Notes: generated from the letters alone by a model not told the origin. Positions 38,775 to 48,795 are shown, counted from the first letter of the stretch. The stretch is 64,000 bases of DNA from Sphingomonas sp. Leaf21 (GCF_916858675.1 NZ_CAKASM010000004.1:124001-188000), one strand, 5' to 3'. Program-made: numbers and translations.

Positions 38775-40606
38775 GCCGCCATCTTTCGCGCGTGGAGAAG
38801 TACCGCCGATAATGCGGCGGGCGTGATGCCCCGGATCCGCGACGCGGCTGCCAGTGTGGCGGGGCGCGCCAGACTGAGCCGGTCGATCATCTCCTGCGAC
38901 AGGCCAGGGATCGCCCGATAGTCGAGCGCGGGCGACAAGAGAATCTGCTCGTCGGCGCGGAGCCGTGCCACTTCTTCCGCCTGTCGCTCGACATAGGGCG
39001 CGTAGCGGGCGTCCTCCAGCGTCTCCGCCACGACGGCCGGATCGCATCCCTCCGCCGCTTGCGGAGCGACATGCGCCAGCGTGACGCCATCGAAGCGCAG
39101 CCAGGCATAGGCCGAACGCCGCGAACCGTCCTGCGCGATGGCGGCACCGCGGCGCGCGAGATCGGAGGCCGTGCGCTCCACCGCCAACCGCTCGCGCAAC
39201 ACCTGTTGCTGTGCCTGCCGTCGCCGCCGATGCGCCAGTCGTTCGGGCGACAGGCAGTCCGCCGCCTCGGCCAGGTCGCCGAGCCGCGTCTCCGCATTGT
39301 CGGCGCGCAATGACAGTCGATATTCGGCGCGCGCGGTCAGCATCCGATAAGGCTCGGTCACGCCCTGCAGCACCAGGTCGTCGATCATCACCCCGAGATA
39401 GCTCGACGCGCGATCGAGTATCACCGGCGACAGGTCACAGGCGTGCGCCGCCGCGTTGAGCCCGGCGATCAGCCCCTGCCCCGCCGCCTCTTCATAGCCG
39501 GTTGTGCCGTTGATCTGGCCTGCGCAGAACACCCCCGCCAACGCCCCCAGCGCGAGCCGGGCGTCCAGCGCGCGCGGGTCGATATGGTCATACTCGACCG
39601 CATAGCCCGGAAGCGTGATGACCGCCCGCTCCAGCCCGGGCATCGAGGCGATCATCGCCGTCTGCACATCGGTGGGCAGCGACGTCGAGAGGCCGTTGGG
39701 GTAGATCAGGGGATCGTCCAACCCCTCGGGTTCGAGGAAGATCTGGTGACTGTCGCGATCGGCAAAACGCTTGATCTTGTCTTCGATCGACGGACAGTAG
39801 CGCGGGCCGTTCGCCTCGATCGCACCGGTGAATAGCGGCGAGCGATGGAAGGCCGCCGCGATGATCGCATGGGTTTGCTCGGTCGTCCGGGTGATCGCAC
39901 AGGCGATTTGCGGCAGGGGCCGTGCCGCCGTCATCGGCGACATGGTCCAGGGGTCCGCGTCTGAATGCTGCTCGTCGAGCCTCGCCCAGTCGATCGTTCG
40001 CCCGTCGAGACGCGGCGGCGTGCCGGTCTTCATCCGCGCCATCGGCAGGCCCAATGCGCGCAACTGCTCGGCCATGCGGGTCGCGGCACGCTCGCCGATC
40101 CGGCCGCCCAGATGCCGCTCATCCCCCCGGAAAAGCCGTCCGCCGAGGAAGGTGCCCGTCGCCAATACCACCGCGCGCGACGACAGGATCGTGCCGTCGC
40201 CGAGCTTCACGCCCGCCACCCGGTCGCCCTCCAGCACCAGCGCCTCGGCCTCACCCTCGACGATCGTCAGGCCCGGCTGAGCCGCCAGCATCGCCTGGAT
40301 CGCTCCCGCATAGCGCCGCCGGTCGGCCTGCACGCGCGGCCCCTGTACGGCGGTGCCCTTGCTGCGGTTGAGCATTCGGTAATGGATCGCACCCTGGTCC
40401 GCCGCGCGCCCGATCAACCCGTTAAAGGCGTCGACCTCGCGCACGATATGCCCCTTCCCCAATCCGCCGATCGCCGGATTGCAGGACATGGCGCCCAGGC
40501 CATGACGATCGAAGGACAAAAGGGCCGTCCGCGCGCCCCGGCGCGCAGCCGCCGCAGCGGCCTCGGTTCCCGCGTGACCGCCACCGATCACTACGACATC
40601 AAACAT
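38771..40606 (-). CDS. mnmG: tRNA U34 carboxymethylaminomethyl-modifying protein MnmG
   Basis: 611 residues. FAD-binding [10 protein letters not shown] near residue 9, the [14 protein letters not shown] motif and the [10 protein letters not shown] and [13 protein letters not shown]-type regions (here [13 protein letters not shown]) identify MnmG/GidA. With MnmE it modifies wobble uridine of several tRNAs in the cytosol. It follows mnmE by 68 bases, in which a parS sequence lies. Confidence 0.97.
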   Translation of the reverse strand: MFDVVVIGGGHAGTEAAAAAARRGARTALLSFDRHGLGAMSCNPAIGGLGKGHIVREVDAFNGLIGRAADQGAIHYRMLNRSKGTAVQGPRVQADRRRYAGAIQAMLAAQPGLTIVEGEAEALVLEGDRVAGVKLGDGTILSSRAVVLATGTFLGGRLFRGDERHLGGRIGERAATRMAEQLRALGLPMARMKTGTPPRLDGRTIDWARLDEQHSDADPWTMSPMTAARPLPQIACAITRTTEQTHAIIAAAFHRSPLFTGAIEANGPRYCPSIEDKIKRFADRDSHQIFLEPEGLDDPLIYPNGLSTSLPTDVQTAMIASMPGLERAVITLPGYAVEYDHIDPRALDARLALGALAGVFCAGQINGTTGYEEAAGQGLIAGLNAAAHACDLSPVILDRASSYLGVMIDDLVLQGVTEPYRMLTARAEYRLSLRADNAETRLGDLAEAADCLSPERLAHRRRRQAQQQVLRERLAVERTASDLARRGAAIAQDGSRRSAYAWLRFDGVTLAHVAPQAAEGCDPAVVAETLEDARYAPYVERQAEEVARLRADEQILLSPALDYRAIPGLSQEMIDRLSLARPATLAAASRIRGITPAALSAVLLHARKMAA

Positions 40607-40657
40607 GGCGCAGCCCTACCGGAATGGGCGCGCAGCGTCAAAGCGATCCGTCGTCAA

Positions 40658-40673
40658 CGTTCCACGTGGAACA
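40658..40673. other. parS site 2 (between mnmE and mnmG)
   Basis: CGTTCCACGTGGAACA: the inner 14 bases are a perfect GTTCCACGTGGAAC palindrome, with one mismatch at the first position of the 16-mer. It is immediately downstream of the mnmE stop. Confidence 0.8.
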
Positions 40674-40674
40674 A

Positions 40675-41961
40675 TCATTTGCCGAGGCAGAAACGCCCGA
40701 ACAGCGCGTCGAGCATCGTTTCGGTCGCACTGACGCCCAGAAGCTCGGCCAAGGCCTGACGCGCAATCCGCAGCTCTTCCGCGATCAGCAATATGTCATC
40801 CGAATGCGCCCGGCCCAGCGCATCCGCCGCCCGACGGCATTGCGCCTGCTGATGCCGCTTGAACCCGATGGAATCCTCAAGTGGGAGGAGTCCCGCCGCC
40901 GTAGCGGCGATCACGTCCCAAAGGGCGGCGATACTCGAGGCATCATCCCGACACACGGCGAGCCGTCGGCCTTCCGGTAGCTGCTCACGCCCCGGCAAGT
41001 CGGCGCGACTGTGCAGCCAGATCGCATCGGCACGAGGCGGGGGCGTGTCGGCCATCCACAACAGGATATCGGCCTGGCGCATCGCCTCCTGCGCGCGGGC
41101 GACGCCGATCGCCTCGATCACGTCGTCCGTATCCTCCGCCAGCCCCGCCGTGTCGGTCAGCACATAGGCCAGTCCGCCGCGCAGCACGCTCGCCTCGATC
41201 CGGTCGCGGGTCGTCCCCGCGATCGGCGAGACGATCGCCGCGTCGCGCTCGACCAGCAGATTGAGCAGCGTCGACTTGCCGCTGTTGGGCGGCCCCGCCA
41301 ACACCACCCGGATGCCGTCGTGCAGCCGATCGACGGGCGGTCGATCGACCGCGTCGCGCATCGTGGCGGCTAGTGTACGCATCGCCTCGGTCACCGGTGC
41401 GAGCGCGGCACCATCCAGCGGCACGTCGTCCTCTTCGGCGAAATCGAGCATCGCCTCGACCATTGCCGAAAGCGTCGCGAGCCGGTCCATCCAGCCCCGG
41501 ACCTGCTGGCTGACCCGCCCCTCGACCGCCGCGATCGCCGCGCGCCGCTGCCGCTCGGTCTGGGCCTCGAGCAGATCGGCGAGCCCCTCCGCCTCGGCCA
41601 GATCGATACGGCCGTTGAGCAAAGCCCGTCGGGTGAACTCGCCCGGCTCCGCCCGACGAACGGCGGGATACATCGCCAGCGCGGCTTCGACCGCAGCCAC
41701 CACCGCACGACCGCCATGGCAATGCAGCTCGGCCAGATCCTCGCCGGTCGCGGTCGCAGGGCCGGGGAAGCAGAGCACCAACGCCGAATCGAGCAGCGCA
41801 CCCTCCCCGTCCCGCAGCGCGCGCAGCCCCGCCCTTCGCGGTTCGGGCAGTCGTCCGGCCAGCCGCTCGACCGCCGCGAAGGCACCCGGACCACTCACCC
41901 GGATCACCGCGATCGCGGCGGGCGGCTGTCCACTGGAAACGGCGAAGATCGTGTCGGCCAT
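40675..41961 (-). CDS. mnmE: tRNA modification GTPase MnmE
   Basis: 428 residues. The N-terminal formyl-THF-binding domain starts DTIFAVSSGQPPAAIAVIRVSG (first 20 residues are diagnostic). The G domain has G1 AGPPNSGKST, G2/G3 GTTRD and DTAGL, and the protein ends FCLGK, whose Cys is the conserved C-terminal CxGK. It pairs with MnmG. The start at ATG 41961 follows the DUF6489 gene by eight bases. Confidence 0.96.
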   Translation of the reverse strand: MADTIFAVSSGQPPAAIAVIRVSGPGAFAAVERLAGRLPEPRRAGLRALRDGEGALLDSALVLCFPGPATATGEDLAELHCHGGRAVVAAVEAALAMYPAVRRAEPGEFTRRALLNGRIDLAEAEGLADLLEAQTERQRRAAIAAVEGRVSQQVRGWMDRLATLSAMVEAMLDFAEEDDVPLDGAALAPVTEAMRTLAATMRDAVDRPPVDRLHDGIRVVLAGPPNSGKSTLLNLLVERDAAIVSPIAGTTRDRIEASVLRGGLAYVLTDTAGLAEDTDDVIEAIGVARAQEAMRQADILLWMADTPPPRADAIWLHSRADLPGREQLPEGRRLAVCRDDASSIAALWDVIAATAAGLLPLEDSIGFKRHQQAQCRRAADALGRAHSDDILLIAEELRIARQALAELLGVSATETMLDALFGRFCLGK

Positions 41962-41969
41962 CGAAAGGA

Positions 41970-42194
41970 TCAGCCCTTCTGCCCCTCGAACATCCGCCGC
42001 CACATGCTCATGCTCGCCTCGCCCATCGGCGCCCAGTTGCGCATCATCGCCTCGATCATCTCGGGCTTCACTCCCGACTGCATCGTGTCGAGCATCATCT
42101 GGACATAGCGTTCATGGATCGGCGTCAGGTCGGGCAGGCCCATGGCGCGGCGAGCTTCCTCCGGCGTGCAGTCGATTTCCACATTCACTTTCAT
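41970..42194 (-). CDS. DUF6489 family small protein
   Basis: 74 residues, MKVNVEIDCTPEEARRAMGLPDL..., an acidic/Met-rich soluble protein that I associate with DUF6489. GGAG lies eight bases before the ATG. It sits directly upstream of mnmE on the same strand and may share its transcript. No catalytic motif is seen; its similarity in composition to polyhydroxyalkanoate granule-associated helpers is not enough for a function. Confidence 0.75.
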   Translation of the reverse strand: MKVNVEIDCTPEEARRAMGLPDLTPIHERYVQMMLDTMQSGVKPEMIEAMMRNWAPMGEASMSMWRRMFEGQKG

Positions 42195-42264
42195 GCGCCA
42201 TTCTCCATCACGCCACCAAGACGGGCATAAGGCGTTATCGTCGCGACGACCACAGGAGACCAGC

Positions 42265-42966
42265 ATGACCGCCACCAAGACCATCGCCGCCACGCACGGC
42301 GACGGCCCGTTCAACGCCTATTATGCCGAACCGGAGGGTAAACCGACCGCCGCCGTCATCGTCATCCAGGAGATTTTCGGGGTGAATGCGGGCATTCGCC
42401 GCAAGTGCGACACGCTGGCGGAGGCCGGCTATCTCGCCGTCGCGCCCGACCTGTTCCACAAGATCGCCGAGGGTATCGAACTCGACCCCGACGTGCCCAA
42501 CGAGATGCAGCAGGCGCTCGACCTGATGGGCAAGTTCGATCAGGACGGCGGCATCCGCGATATCGAGGCCACCATCCATGCGATCCGGGCCGAACATGGC
42601 GCGGACTTCAAGGTCGGGGTCGTCGGCTACTGCCTGGGTGGGCGGCTGGCCTTCATGACGGCCGCGCGCACCGACGTGGATGCCAGCGTCGGCTATTACG
42701 GCGTCGGCATCGACGGACTGCTGGACGAGAAGAACGCCATCGCCAAGCCGGTCCTGCTCCATATTCCGGCGGAGGATCACTTCGTCGACAAGGACGCGCA
42801 GAAGCGGATGCATGAGGGGCTGGACGATCACCCCAAGGTCACGCTGTACGATTATCCGGGCGAGGACCACGGCTTCGCAGCGGAGTTCGGCCAGCGCCGA
42901 TCGGAGGATTCGGCGCGGCTGGCCGACGAACGCACCATGGCGTTCTTTGCGGAGCATCTGGGGTAA
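42265..42966 (+). CDS. Dienelactone hydrolase family protein
   Basis: 233 residues, alpha/beta hydrolase with the Cys-Asp-His triad: GYCLGGR (Cys nucleophile), AEDHFVD and EDHGF. IQEIFGVN near residue 37 is characteristic of DLH. AGGAG precedes the ATG at a normal distance. DLH cleaves dienelactone in chlorocatechol breakdown, but there are no aromatic-degradation genes here, so the natural substrate is open. No signal peptide. Confidence 0.9.
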   Translation: MTATKTIAATHGDGPFNAYYAEPEGKPTAAVIVIQEIFGVNAGIRRKCDTLAEAGYLAVAPDLFHKIAEGIELDPDVPNEMQQALDLMGKFDQDGGIRDIEATIHAIRAEHGADFKVGVVGYCLGGRLAFMTAARTDVDASVGYYGVGIDGLLDEKNAIAKPVLLHIPAEDHFVDKDAQKRMHEGLDDHPKVTLYDYPGEDHGFAAEFGQRRSEDSARLADERTMAFFAEHLG

Positions 42967-42984
42967 ACAGGCAAACACCCTTAC

Positions 42985-43072
42985 CCTTCCGGCGCTTCGG
43001 GCCTCCCTTCCTCTCCCATCGGGAGAGGGAAGGGGCCCGCCCGCAAAGCGGGTGGGAAGGGTGAGGGTGGGC
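42985..43072. repeat. Intergenic palindrome block
   Basis: CTTCCTCTCCC and GGGAGAGGGAAG pair near 43008-43036, and flanking CCCTTACCCTTCC matches GGAAGGGTGAGGG near 43055-43068, so the whole spacer between the DLH gene and lysS can fold into one long hairpin. It lies between convergent genes. Confidence 0.6.
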
Positions 43073-43077
43073 GTTTT

Positions 43078-44652
43078 TTACGCCGTCTTGGCCAACGCCT
43101 CGGCGATCAGCTTGCGGCTGTTATCCACACCATAAAGCGCGATGAAGCTGCCCATGCGCGGTCCCTGCGCCGACCCGAGCAGCGTCTCGTACAGCGCCTT
43201 GAACCAGTCGCGCAGCGAGGGGAAGGCGTCGGTCTTGCCGATCTCGTAGACGATGTTCTGGATATCCTCCGCGCTTGCACCCGAAGGCAGCGCGGCGAGT
43301 TGCGCGTCGAGCTGGCGCAGGGCATCCGCCTCATGCGGCTCGGGCGCTCGACGCTGGAGCGTGGGCGCGACGAAATCGCGGGCATAGGCCAGCGCGTGAT
43401 CGATCAGCCGGTCGAGTTCCGGATATTTCTCCGCCGAGGCTTGCGGAACATAATTGGCGAGATAGCCCCATACCTGCGGCTTGGTCGCCTCGCCCATCAC
43501 CCCGACCAGATTGAGCAGCAGCCCGAAGGTCACCGGCAGCTCGCCCTGGGGAAGCTTGCCGTCATGGATGTGATGCACCGGATTGCCCAGCTGTTCCTTG
43601 AGCGACTGGCCGGGATAGTTGGTGCGGAACTGCCAATATTCATCCACCGCGCGCGGGATCACGCCCATGTGAAGTTGCTTGGCCTTCTTGGGTTCGCGAT
43701 AGGCGTAGAAGGCCAGGCTCTCCTCGGGCCCGTAGGTCAGCCACTGGTCGAGGCTGAGGCCATTGCCCTTGGACTTGGAGATCTTCTCGCCATGCTCGTC
43801 GAGGAACATCTCGTAGTTGAAGCCCTCGGGCGGTCGACCGCCCAGCACGCGCGCGATCTTGGACGACTGGGTGACCGAGTCGATCAGGTCCTTGCCCGCC
43901 ATCTCGTAATCGACGCCCAGCGCGACCCAGCGCATCGCCCAGTCGACCTTCCATTGCAGCTTGGAAAGGCCACCCAGCGCGGACTGGACGATCCGCTCGC
44001 CCTCATCCTCGAACGCGATCAGCCCGGCTTCGGCGTCGATCACCTCGACCGGCACCTGCAGGACGATGCCCGACTTGGGGCTGATCGGCAGGACCGGCGA
44101 ATAGGTGGCGCGGCGCTCGGCACGCAGCGTCGGCAGCATCACATCCTGGATGCCCTGAAAATGCCGGAGCACCAGCCGAAGCGCGTCGTCGAACCGACCC
44201 GTGGTGTAATATTCGGTCGAGGACGCGAACTCATAGTCGAAGCCATAGCGATCGAGAAACTGACGCAGCAGCGCATTGTTATGCGCGGCGAAGCTGTCGA
44301 ACTTCTCGAAAGGATCGGGCACCTGGGTCAGCGGCTTGCCGAGATGCTCGCGCAGCAATGCCTGGTTCGGCACATTGTCGGGCACCTTGCGCAGGCCGTC
44401 CATATCGTCCGAAAAGGCGATCAGTCGCGTTTTCTGGTCCGACAGCGCATGGAAGGCGTTGCGGACCATGGTGGTGCGCAACACCTCGTTGAACGTGCCG
44501 ATATGCGGCAACCCCGAGGGTCCATAGCCCGTCTCGAACAGGATCGGCTCGCCGCCCGGCTTTCCGTCGGGATAGCGTTTGAGGAGCTTGCGTGCCTCCT
44601 CATAGGGCCAAGCCTTGGACTCGAGAGCGGTAGAGCGTAGTTCGTCTGTCAT
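43078..44652 (-). CDS. lysS: Class I lysyl-tRNA synthetase
   Basis: 524 residues from ATG 44652. It is the class I, archaeal-type LysRS and not the usual bacterial class II enzyme: HIGH signature GLPHIGTFNE (His50), a short zinc-less catalytic domain, KMSKS as KISKSKGNGLS, and an all-helical C-terminal anticodon domain. Class I LysRS is common in alphaproteobacteria. A perfect DnaA box (43121-43129) lies within its 3' coding sequence. Confidence 0.95.
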   Translation of the reverse strand: MTDELRSTALESKAWPYEEARKLLKRYPDGKPGGEPILFETGYGPSGLPHIGTFNEVLRTTMVRNAFHALSDQKTRLIAFSDDMDGLRKVPDNVPNQALLREHLGKPLTQVPDPFEKFDSFAAHNNALLRQFLDRYGFDYEFASSTEYYTTGRFDDALRLVLRHFQGIQDVMLPTLRAERRATYSPVLPISPKSGIVLQVPVEVIDAEAGLIAFEDEGERIVQSALGGLSKLQWKVDWAMRWVALGVDYEMAGKDLIDSVTQSSKIARVLGGRPPEGFNYEMFLDEHGEKISKSKGNGLSLDQWLTYGPEESLAFYAYREPKKAKQLHMGVIPRAVDEYWQFRTNYPGQSLKEQLGNPVHHIHDGKLPQGELPVTFGLLLNLVGVMGEATKPQVWGYLANYVPQASAEKYPELDRLIDHALAYARDFVAPTLQRRAPEPHEADALRQLDAQLAALPSGASAEDIQNIVYEIGKTDAFPSLRDWFKALYETLLGSAQGPRMGSFIALYGVDNSRKLIAEALAKTA

Positions 44653-44974
44653 AGCGCCGCCATGTGGCAAGCCAGGACACGATGCACAACGTATTTTGCG
44701 TTATGCACGTGTTGTTCGCAGGGTTATCCACAGGGTCGCGTGTTCCACGTGGAACAAACGGGGAGGGATCCTGCTTGGCATTCCCTCCCCCATCCCCTCC
44801 CGCCTGCGGGAGGGGCGCGCCTAGCAGAAGCGACAAGCGCGCCCCACGCGGTAAGCCCCTCCCGCAGGCGGGAGGGGTTTGGGGAGGGCAGCGCCACATA
44901 CGATTCGGCATCTGGAAAGACGAAATCCCCCCGCCCCCGTTGCCAACCTGTTCCAACCATCCGATATCCCCTTG
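44653..44974. other. Spacer with parS, a DnaA box and palindromes
   Basis: 322 bases between divergent lysS and the helicase gene. It holds TTATGCACG (44701-44709, DnaA-box-like), a perfect DnaA box TTATCCACA (44724-44732), parS (44741-44756) and two copies of a 22-base palindrome (44794-44815 and 44856-44877). No protein-coding frame is convincing. It should also contain both promoters. Confidence 0.7.
44741..44756. other. parS site 3 (perfect palindrome)
   Basis: TGTTCCACGTGGAACA, a perfect 16-base palindrome and full match to the parS consensus, nine bases after a perfect DnaA box. Confidence 0.92.
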
Positions 44975-47710
44975 GTGACCACGCTCCCCCACCCCGCCCT
45001 TCATGCCAGCCATAGCGGTGTGTGGATTTCGGCCCAGGGACAGACCCGCGCCGTCTCGCGCGGCGAGGCGATCGGCCTTGCCTCCGAGACCCCGGTCATC
45101 CTGCTGAACGCTCTGCTGATCGGCCAGCGGCTGGGCTATGCCGAGCTGTCGGGGCTCGACATCCTCGAACTCTTCGCCTTCCTCCGCCCCGCGCGTTTCG
45201 CTGTCCCGACGCCGCACGGGCTGGCGCGCGCCTGTGGACTGGAGCCACCGGAAACCGACGCCGATGTCGCGGCCTTCCTGCTACACGCCACGACGACGCT
45301 CCTCGCCATGCCCGATGGCGCCTGGCCCGAACGGGAAGGCGCATGGACCGCCGCACAAAGCCTTGCGCGGATACGCTGGCCCTGGGCGCCGCTGATCGGG
45401 CCGCGCCTGACGCGTCCCGAGCGCAACGAGCGCTGGCTTTTCAGCGCGCTGCCCGAATGGGAGGAGGACGCCCCCCGCCCCGCCCCCCGCACCATCGAAC
45501 TGCCGCCGCAGGATGCCGAGGACCGGCTTCGTCACCTGACCGGCGAGGGCGCGGAAGAGCGTCCCGGCCAGCGCGCCTATGCCGCCGCGGTGACCGCCGC
45601 CTTCGCACCGCGCGCCGTCCGCGACACGCCCAATATGGTGCTGGCTGAGGCGGGGACCGGCATCGGCAAGACGCTCGGCTATCTCGCCCCGGCCAGCCTC
45701 TGGGCCGAGCGGGCGGGCGGCGCGGTGTGGATATCCACCTATACCAAGGCTTTGCAACGTCAGCTGAGTGGCGAGACCGCGCGCATCTTTCCCGACCCCG
45801 TGCTGCGCAAGGAACGCGTGGTTACCCGCAAGGGGCGTGAGAATTACCTCTGCCTGCTCAACCTGGAGGACGCGTTGCAAGGCGGATTCGCGGGGCGCGC
45901 GGCGGTGCTGGCGCAACTGGTCGCGCGTTGGGCGGCCTATAGCAGCGATGGCGACATGGTTGGCGGCGACCTGCCCGGCTGGCTGACCACGCTGTTCCGC
46001 CGCAACGGCTCGGCCGCGCTGACCGACCGACGTGGCGAGTGCGTCTATGCGGGCTGCCCGCATTATCGGAAGTGCTTCATCGAACGTGCCGCGCGCGCGT
46101 CGGTCCAGGCCGACATCGTCATCGCCAATCACGCGCTGGTCATGGTCAATGCCGCGCGCGGGCGTGAGACGCAGACACGGCCGACCCGCTATGTGTTCGA
46201 CGAGGGCCATCACCTGTTCGACGCGGCGGATTCGATGTTCGCCACCGCGCTGACCGGTGCCGAGACGATCGAATTGCGCCGCTGGATCCTCGGCCCCGAA
46301 GCGGGCTCGCGCGGGCGACGGCGTGGCCTTGCCGCGCGGCTGTCGGACGTCGCCAGCTATGACGAGGGCGGCAATCGCGCGATCGGCGATGCGGTGCAGG
46401 CGGCCCAGGCGCTGGCGAGCGAGGGCTGGCTGGGGCGGCTGGCGGAGGGCCAGCCCTTCGGCCCGATCGAGACGCTGTTGGCGGCGGTGCGCGGCCTGGC
46501 TTTCGCGCGTGCCGACCAGCCGGGCGATGCCGGCTATGGGCTGGAAACCGAACTCGCCGATCCGTCGCCCGAGCTGATCGATGCCGCCGGGCCCGCCGCC
46601 CATGCGCTCGACGCGCTGTTGCGACCGCTCGTCACCCTGGGCCAGCGACTGGAAGCGGTCCTCCACGAAGCCCCCGACTGGCTTGACGGACCGGCCCGCG
46701 CGCGAGTGGAGGGCGCGATCGCCTCGATCGCATGGCGGGCGGAGACGGTCGCGGCGTGGCTGTCGCTGCTCGCGCGGATCGGCGGGCCGGTCGATCCCGA
46801 TTTCGTCGACTGGCTGGCGGTCGACCGGGTCGAGGGGCGCGAATATGATATCGGGCTCCACCGTCACTGGCTCGACCCCACCCGCCCCTTTGCCGAGATC
46901 GTGCTCAAGCCCGCGCATGGCGCACTCGTCACCTCCGCAACGCTACGGGCTGGCGGCGACTGGGACGTGGCGGAGGCGCGGACCGGCGCACCGCATCTGG
47001 CGCGGGGGCCCGCCCATTTCGTCGCGGAAAGCCCGTTCGATTATCCGGGCCGTGCCGAAGTCCTGATCGTCACCGATGTGAAGCGCGGCGATATTCCCCA
47101 GCTCGCCAACGCCTATGCGCGCTTGATCGCGGCGGCCGGGGGCGGAACGCTGGGGCTGTTCACCGCGATCCGGCGCCTGCGCGGGGTCCATGGCCGGATC
47201 GCCGATCGGCTGGCACGCGACGGGCTAGCGCTCCATGCCCAGCATGTCGATCCGATCGATACGGGCACGCTGGTGGATATCTTCCGCGACGATCCCGCCG
47301 CGTCGCTGCTCGGCACCGATGCGCTGCGCGACGGCGTCGACGTGCCGGGCGCCTCGCTCCGACTGGTGGTGATGGAGGGCGTGCCCTGGCCAAAGCCCAC
47401 CGTCCTCCATGCCGCGCGCAAGCTGGCGGGGGGCGGCAGCGCCTATGACGACCGGATCGTGCGGGCGCGCCTCGCACAGGCGTTCGGCCGGTTGATCCGG
47501 CGCGCGGACGATCGAGGCGCGTTCGTCCTGCTGTCCGCCGCCATGCCGTCGCGGCTCCTCGATGCCTTTCCGCCAGGGGTCGCGATCACCCGGGTCACGC
47601 TGGATGAAGCGGTCGCGCGCGTGTCGGCGCGGCTTTCCTCAGACGCCGGGATCGGGCATGGGAGGGATGCCATCCTGCCAGCCGCCGCCACGGAGAGCCC
47701 GATCCGATGA
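44975..47710 (+). CDS. DinG/XPD-like superfamily 2 DNA helicase
   Basis: 911 residues from GTG 44975 (TTG 44972 is an alternative; the longer upstream frame runs through the palindromes). Walker A is AEAGTGIGKTLGYLAP and the DEAH box is written FDEGHHLFD. Between them are CVYAGCPHYRKC plus an upstream NYLCLLN, giving the four Cys of the XPD/DinG iron-sulfur cluster. The C-terminal motif VI region is QAFGRLIRRADDRGAF. About 240 extra N-terminal residues precede the helicase core and are not recognised. It probably unwinds DNA or R-loops. It overlaps the next gene by four bases. Confidence 0.88.
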   Translation: MTTLPHPALHASHSGVWISAQGQTRAVSRGEAIGLASETPVILLNALLIGQRLGYAELSGLDILELFAFLRPARFAVPTPHGLARACGLEPPETDADVAAFLLHATTTLLAMPDGAWPEREGAWTAAQSLARIRWPWAPLIGPRLTRPERNERWLFSALPEWEEDAPRPAPRTIELPPQDAEDRLRHLTGEGAEERPGQRAYAAAVTAAFAPRAVRDTPNMVLAEAGTGIGKTLGYLAPASLWAERAGGAVWISTYTKALQRQLSGETARIFPDPVLRKERVVTRKGRENYLCLLNLEDALQGGFAGRAAVLAQLVARWAAYSSDGDMVGGDLPGWLTTLFRRNGSAALTDRRGECVYAGCPHYRKCFIERAARASVQADIVIANHALVMVNAARGRETQTRPTRYVFDEGHHLFDAADSMFATALTGAETIELRRWILGPEAGSRGRRRGLAARLSDVASYDEGGNRAIGDAVQAAQALASEGWLGRLAEGQPFGPIETLLAAVRGLAFARADQPGDAGYGLETELADPSPELIDAAGPAAHALDALLRPLVTLGQRLEAVLHEAPDWLDGPARARVEGAIASIAWRAETVAAWLSLLARIGGPVDPDFVDWLAVDRVEGREYDIGLHRHWLDPTRPFAEIVLKPAHGALVTSATLRAGGDWDVAEARTGAPHLARGPAHFVAESPFDYPGRAEVLIVTDVKRGDIPQLANAYARLIAAAGGGTLGLFTAIRRLRGVHGRIADRLARDGLALHAQHVDPIDTGTLVDIFRDDPAASLLGTDALRDGVDVPGASLRLVVMEGVPWPKPTVLHAARKLAGGGSAYDDRIVRARLAQAFGRLIRRADDRGAFVLLSAAMPSRLLDAFPPGVAITRVTLDEAVARVSARLSSDAGIGHGRDAILPAAATESPIR

Positions 47711-48240
47711 AGACGCTGACGCTACTTCGCCACGCCAAATCGAGTTGGGACGATCCGGTCACGCGCGATTTCGACCGCCCGCTCAACGCCAAGGGTCGGC
47801 GCGCGGCGGCAATGATCGGGCGGCAGTTGCAGTCGCAGGCCTTCGCGTTCGACCATATCCTCGCCTCCCCCGCGATACGCGTGATGGAGACGCTGGACGA
47901 GGTCTGGAACGGCTATGGCCGCAGGCTGGACCCGATATGGGACAAGGCGCTCTATCTGGCGTCGGCCGCCAGTCTGCTCGACCTCGTCCACGCGCTCCCC
48001 GACGGGGCGGACCATGTGCTGATGGTCGGGCATAACCCGGGTCTGGAGGATCTGGTGCTCGACCTGACGATCGATGGTGAATTGCGCGAGCGGGCGGAGG
48101 ACAAATATCCGACCGCGACCGTCGCGCAGATGACCCTGCCGATCGACCATTGGGCCGATGCGCAGTCGCACAGCGCGACGCTGGTGGCGTTTATCCGGCC
48201 GCGCGATCTGGATCCGACCCTGGGCCCCGATACGCCTTGA
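47707..48240 (+). CDS. SixA-like histidine phosphatase
   Basis: 177 residues of the histidine phosphatase superfamily: TLLRHAKSSW (catalytic His9 in the RHG-type motif, here RHA), the S/P loop ASPAIRVMET, and the second His in VLMVGHNPGLEDL. The RHAKS form is that of SixA, which dephosphorylates phosphohistidine. It is translationally coupled to the helicase gene by an ATGA overlap. Confidence 0.9.
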   Translation: MKTLTLLRHAKSSWDDPVTRDFDRPLNAKGRRAAAMIGRQLQSQAFAFDHILASPAIRVMETLDEVWNGYGRRLDPIWDKALYLASAASLLDLVHALPDGADHVLMVGHNPGLEDLVLDLTIDGELRERAEDKYPTATVAQMTLPIDHWADAQSHSATLVAFIRPRDLDPTLGPDTP

Positions 48241-48270
48241 TCCGCCGCGCCTTCTGACACCGCCTCGCGG

Positions 48271-48795
48271 TCATTTTCCTTCCAGCTTGGCCTTCAATCC
48301 GGCGAGTGCGCCGAAGGGGCCCGCTTCGTCCTCGCTGATGACGCCCGCTTCCTTGAGAACGGTGGCCGCGTCGGGACTACGTGGGAAGGGATCGAGCGAC
48401 AGCGCCATCGTCTCGGCCGCGGCTTCGCCCAGGTCGATCGCACCACCCTCGATCTCGATCGTGTCGAGCGACTCCTCCGACAGCTCGAGTTCCTCCTCCG
48501 CACCGGCGCCGCTGGGTTCGACGAAGCGCAGCGCCACCGGCTCATCGACCTTGGCGGGAACCGGATCGCCGGTCACCGAGCAAGGCTGTACCACCGCGCC
48601 CCGAACCTTGCCGGTGACGAGGATTCCCGCCGCATCGCGCCGCACGACGAGCTCGGCCGACAGCGAATCCACCGACAACAACCCGAACCGCCCGGCCAGC
48701 GCCCGGCGCTCGTCGGGGGTGGTGTCGATCGACACCGGCTTCTCGCGCTCGCCGATCGTGTCGATCTTTTCGGGGCGGCTCCATTCGGGGGTCAC
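48271..48795 (-). CDS. DUF177 (YceD-family) protein
   Basis: 174 residues, acidic. It contains the DUF177 Cys motif region VQPCSVTGDPVPAKVDEPVALRF. YceD family genes are normally followed by rpmF (L32) and linked to 23S rRNA processing; rpmF is not next to it here. Its start overlaps the end of the cytochrome bc1 chaperone gene by four bases. Confidence 0.87.
   Translation of the reverse strand: MTPEWSRPEKIDTIGEREKPVSIDTTPDERRALAGRFGLLSVDSLSAELVVRRDAAGILVTGKVRGAVVQPCSVTGDPVPAKVDEPVALRFVEPSGAGAEEELELSEESLDTIEIEGGAIDLGEAAAETMALSLDPFPRSPDAATVLKEAGVISEDEAGPFGALAGLKAKLEGK

Noticed and set aside
38160-39047. Longer rsmG frame extending into mnmG
   Set aside because: The upstream part is a shadow of mnmG; the ATG at 38774 overlaps the mnmG stop by four bases as in the neighbouring genes.
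41970-42314. Longer start for the DUF6489 protein
   Set aside because: The extra 40 residues overlap the divergent DLH promoter and start; the ATG at 42194 has GGAG upstream and opens the conserved part.
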